Below are positions 6,673-9,552 of a stretch of 9,552 bases of DNA, one piece after another; positions within the stretch are counted from its first letter, which is position 1, and every line of letters starts with the position of its first letter. The stretch comes from Phycisphaerales bacterium. GTDB lineage: Bacteria > Planctomycetota > Phycisphaerae > Phycisphaerales > UBA1924. The notes under the pieces are model-generated. The model was not told the DNA's origin. It worked only from the letters and a program-made list of their open reading frames with translations, and did no database searches. The stretch covers positions 1-9,552 of the forward strand of contig JAESSR010000292.1 of assembly GCA_016764015.1 (NCBI GenBank), in the 5' to 3' direction. The position numbers and the translations under genes were made by a program.

Positions 6673-9276
6673 ATGTCATTCTACAAAGTCATCTTGGTGA
6701 GTGTACTGATTGCTTGTGGCGTGTACGCTCATACCTATGCTGCATCGCCTGAGGATGAGCAGGTCGCTGAGTTTTTCAAATCTCACAATATGTTCAGCCT
6801 GCTCGAGCTCCAGCTCGAAGATCGAATCCGCATTGCAAAGAATGAAAACGAACGGACGCTGCTCACTCAAGAACTTTCAGAGTTGTATCTCAGTCAGCTG
6901 CGTTCGTACCCCCGAGAGCACGCGTACCGAGCATTGATGTTCAATCGTGCAAGTGCATTGGTTGCGAGGATGAGTTCTGTTCCGATGTATGAGCTGCGTA
7001 TTGAGTTGTTGATCGAGTCATATCTCGTCTATGAGCCCTCGGTAGAACTCGCCCGTCTAGAGCTACTTGATCCGGTGAAGCGTTCAGATTCGATCAGCAA
7101 TCTCCAAGGGCTCAATCGTCAACTGCGATCCATCGCGTCGAAGCTTGATGTGAAAATAGAGCAACTCAAAAGATCAAAGCTCAAGACAAACAAGCGAGAT
7201 GGAGCAAAGTCACCGGAAACCCTCGCCGACCTACGCCGGTATCGTTCTTTGGCTCATTACTATCACGGATGGACTGGGTATTCAGTTGCGGTGCTCAAAG
7301 ATCAGCATGTCCCCTCTGGTGTGTTCTTCTCCTTTGGGTGGTTGCTCGGGGCTGAGGGGGAGTTTCCGCAGTTCAAACTATTGAACGAAACAATGCTTGA
7401 GTTTGACCATGTTGCCCGGTCCGCGATCGGTGTTGCGCTCTCTTATGCTCAATCTGAAGACATGCTCACAGCTCGTTCTTGGGCGCGTTTGGTCGCAGAA
7501 TCAGAACATACGGATCCTGAGCTTCATCGAGCTGGACAAGATCGGCTCCTCGAAGTGCTCGCAATAGATCGTGACTGGACCGAAGTGAATGAGTTGATCG
7601 AGCAGATCAATACACAACGAGATAATGAAACATTCATGCGCGTTGCTCAAGCAAGGTTCTTGGCGCTTCAATCTCTCGGCGCGATGCACTCTACGCGAGT
7701 AGGTCGAGGCGGTATTCGTGAGGCAACCCATGTCGCCCAGTATGCGATTGAGCAGCTTGTTGAGCAAGGCGAAATCGGGCATGTGCTCGATCTGTACCGC
7801 CGGTTTGAATCGCTGCCCATGGTCGCCAATAGCTTTATCACCAACTATGCCCAGGCGCTCGCCGAACTCAATCAAGCAGAGCAGGCAGGCAATGCAGGGC
7901 TCTACGCGTCGGTTGCCGCTCAGTTTGCAAGGGCGCTTGATTCGTTCGATGCGGATAGATTTGACAATGAGCGAGATGATTGCAAACTCAAACTCGCCTA
8001 CTGCGAACTGCGATCTGGGCGTGGGGCAGAATCAATCAAAGTATGCGATGAGCTTATTGCACACACGCTCAACGAGCAGATCATCGAGGAAGCACGGTGG
8101 ATCAGAATCGCTGCGATCGAATCGAGAAGCAACAACTCACAAGTTATGTCCGACATACTCGATCAAGCGGTTCGTCAGTATATCACTGCCTATCCATCGT
8201 CTGCCCGCAGTGCTCGCTTGATCCTTCGCTATGCGATGCAAGGATCAGTCGATGCGCAGGTCGCTGTTGATACGCTCAATGCGATCGGCGATGATGATCC
8301 GATCGTGTTCCCAGCTCGCAGGACGCTTGTGCAACTCAGATACAAGCAACTCCGTGCGAATGGATTCAAGGACCAGGTACTACTCGCAGAGACTCTCAGA
8401 GTTGTCGCATGGATCAACGAGAACCAACCAACCGAGATCACAGACGATAACGATGCGCAGGCAAGGATGGGCACTGTTCGCATTGGGATTGATCTGTCAT
8501 TACGGGCGCAGCCGCCAGTGATAGAGTTTGCAAAGGATCTCATCGAAGCAGCTATACAACTTACACGAGTTGAACCATCGCTCGTGAGGTTCCGATCTGA
8601 ACTCATCTATCGCCAAGTCGAGGTTGCGGTCTTCGGCGAGCACCACGACCAAGCGATGGGCTATCTGCAAGAGCTCGAAGTGCTCGATTCGAAGAGAGGG
8701 CAGAGTGCTCGTATCCTGATATTCAATGAGACAGTTCGTCAATGGAGCGCCAATAACCGAACGGTGCTCGCTCGCAGGCTTATTGAGCTTGGTTCGCAGG
8801 TGCTCTCGACACAGACGCCGCCTTATCCTGAGCCTTTGGGTGGACAGGTTTCGAAAGTAGCCGAGGTGATCGTACAAGCCGGGGTGCATCTTTGGTTAGC
8901 CAACCAAGATGTCGATGCACAAAGCCTAGCACTGAGAGTCTCATTGATGGTGCTCGATAGAGGTGTACCATCTGAACCCGGGCTGCGTCAGACAGCAATG
9001 CTCACAGCCGAATCAGGAGACATCGCTCACGAACTCGATGCATGGCTCCGGCTGCTCGCTGCGTATCCATCGAATGATGAACGATGGTATGAAGCAAGGT
9101 ATGAGTCGCTGCGGGTGCTCAAGGAAATAGATTTTTCACGAGCGTTGAGTGCGTATGACCAGTTCAAGGTGCTTCATCCCCGGCTCGGCCCATCGCCTTG
9201 GAACGCCCTGATTACAGGACTCTTTGGCGACTCATTGACCGATCAAAATAAATCAACCGGTGGAGATCAGCCTTGA
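6673..9276 (+). CDS. Large exported TPR-like repeat protein
   Basis: An 867-residue, mostly helical protein, probably a long TPR-like solenoid used as a protein-binding scaffold; I cannot name a family. The N-terminus is a signal sequence: Lys5, a hydrophobic core (6-14), then either signal peptidase I cleavage near T-Y-A23 or lipidation at Cys15 (L-I-A-C matches the lipobox). Helical pairs recur along the chain, for example 30-72 (VAEFFKSHN, ELSELYLSQL), around 255-305, and 420-505 (AAQFARALDSFD, LAYCELRSGRG). A segment near 190-235, with HYYHGWTGYSVAVL and FFSFGWLLG, is aromatic-rich and different. The ATG directly abuts the previous TAG with no ribosome site, so expression likely depends on coupling to the ExbD gene. 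Context suggests a periplasmic or membrane-tethered component of the same system. Confidence 0.82.
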   Translation: MSFYKVILVSVLIACGVYAHTYAASPEDEQVAEFFKSHNMFSLLELQLEDRIRIAKNENERTLLTQELSELYLSQLRSYPREHAYRALMFNRASALVARMSSVPMYELRIELLIESYLVYEPSVELARLELLDPVKRSDSISNLQGLNRQLRSIASKLDVKIEQLKRSKLKTNKRDGAKSPETLADLRRYRSLAHYYHGWTGYSVAVLKDQHVPSGVFFSFGWLLGAEGEFPQFKLLNETMLEFDHVARSAIGVALSYAQSEDMLTARSWARLVAESEHTDPELHRAGQDRLLEVLAIDRDWTEVNELIEQINTQRDNETFMRVAQARFLALQSLGAMHSTRVGRGGIREATHVAQYAIEQLVEQGEIGHVLDLYRRFESLPMVANSFITNYAQALAELNQAEQAGNAGLYASVAAQFARALDSFDADRFDNERDDCKLKLAYCELRSGRGAESIKVCDELIAHTLNEQIIEEARWIRIAAIESRSNNSQVMSDILDQAVRQYITAYPSSARSARLILRYAMQGSVDAQVAVDTLNAIGDDDPIVFPARRTLVQLRYKQLRANGFKDQVLLAETLRVVAWINENQPTEITDDNDAQARMGTVRIGIDLSLRAQPPVIEFAKDLIEAAIQLTRVEPSLVRFRSELIYRQVEVAVFGEHHDQAMGYLQELEVLDSKRGQSARILIFNETVRQWSANNRTVLARRLIELGSQVLSTQTPPYPEPLGGQVSKVAEVIVQAGVHLWLANQDVDAQSLALRVSLMVLDRGVPSEPGLRQTAMLTAESGDIAHELDAWLRLLAAYPSNDERWYEARYESLRVLKEIDFSRALSAYDQFKVLHPRLGPSPWNALITGLFGDSLTDQNKSTGGDQP
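9262..9265 (+). promoter_or_regulatory. Ribosome binding site for the TTG-started J-like gene
   Basis: GGAG lies inside the end of the upstream gene, 7 nt before a TTG at 9273 that overlaps the upstream TGA (TTGA). The combination of good spacing and a 4-nt overlap supports the rare TTG start. Confidence 0.75.
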
Positions 9277-9552
9277 GCGTTTCGCCATCCCAATCTCCGA
9301 TCATCGAGTTCCTTGGCGACGACGCCGGAACTGGCGGCCCGTTCGCGATTTTGGGGCTGCCTCACGAGATCGTTTCAGACGATCAGATCGTCCGAGCTTG
9401 TCTGCGAAGGCTCAATCAAATCGATCATCATCGTCATCGCTCTACCCCCGACGCACAAGAGGTCCGTCTGGCGGTGCATGCAGCCGGGTCACAACTTCTT
9501 GATTCGGCTCTGCGAGAACAGCTCGCGATGCGTTGGCCGCCGGGCACCCCGA
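9273..9552 (+). CDS. J-domain-like protein, 3'-truncated by window edge
   Basis: The first 93 codons of an open frame running off the right edge. It opens with TTG overlapping the upstream stop by 4 nt and has a good GGAG. The visible sequence resembles the helical order of a J domain: PFAILGLPHEIVSDDQIVRA (about 23-42), then a basic helix with RRL, then EVRLAVHAAGSQLLDSALREQL (about 65-86), which matches the 'A-y-x-x-L-x-D-x-x-x-R' pattern of helix III and beyond. Where HPD would be expected there is DHHRHRSTPD, so the DnaK-stimulating motif is not intact. It could be a degenerate J-like adaptor rather than a true co-chaperone. The rest of the protein, which could carry other domains, is not visible. 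Confidence 0.78.
   Translation, partial: MSVSPSQSPIIEFLGDDAGTGGPFAILGLPHEIVSDDQIVRACLRRLNQIDHHRHRSTPDAQEVRLAVHAAGSQLLDSALREQLAMRWPPGTP

Noticed and set aside
9260..9502. Open frame of 80 codons at the right end
   Set aside because: Arg/Ser-rich translation in a shifted frame; the frame from TTG 9273 gives a J-like protein and has the ribosome site.

Overview
The window looks like chromosomal DNA from a Gram-negative bacterium, most likely a planctomycete and perhaps class Phycisphaerae. This placement is an inference. It rests on a secreted TPR protein, a membrane-anchored von Willebrand A (VWA) protein and an ExbB-ExbD-ExbD set packed into one operon, on the 'GASFFGLEAQGRRFAYIVDVSGSM' style of VWA domain entry, and on a two-domain (67K-type) SppA. 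GC content is moderate. There is no sign of IS elements, prophage, CRISPR or RNA genes.

Left part (1-2713): the C-terminal two thirds of a signal peptide peptidase SppA gene runs rightward off the left edge. It converges on a leftward pyrH-frr pair (UMP kinase and ribosome recycling factor). A perfect 12-bp hairpin with A/T runs on both sides sits between sppA and frr and can end transcription from both directions. No tsf lies immediately upstream of pyrH; the neighbour there is a divergent operon.

Middle (2714-2950): a divergent intergenic region of about 240 bp. It holds pyrH's ribosome binding site, two small perfect hairpins, and a short direct repeat two helical turns apart. The start of the next gene is uncertain because several frames stay open here.

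Right part (2951-9552): a tight rightward operon of seven genes, with junctions ATGA, a 14-nt gap, GTGA, TAATG, TAG/ATG and TTGA. In order: a membrane-anchored VWA protein; an exported helical-repeat protein; an ExbB/TolQ/MotA proton channel; two different ExbD/TolR proteins; an 867-residue exported TPR-like protein (possibly a lipoprotein); and the first 93 codons of a J-domain-like protein lacking a clear HPD motif.

The most interesting reading is that the VWA protein carries the S-x-x-x-H transmembrane motif of TonB/TolA energy transducers. The operon may therefore encode a proton-motive-force-driven envelope machine in which a metal-binding VWA domain replaces the usual TonB/TolA periplasmic arm and large TPR proteins act as scaffolds. 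This is a hypothesis from motif plus gene context; no substrate can be named.
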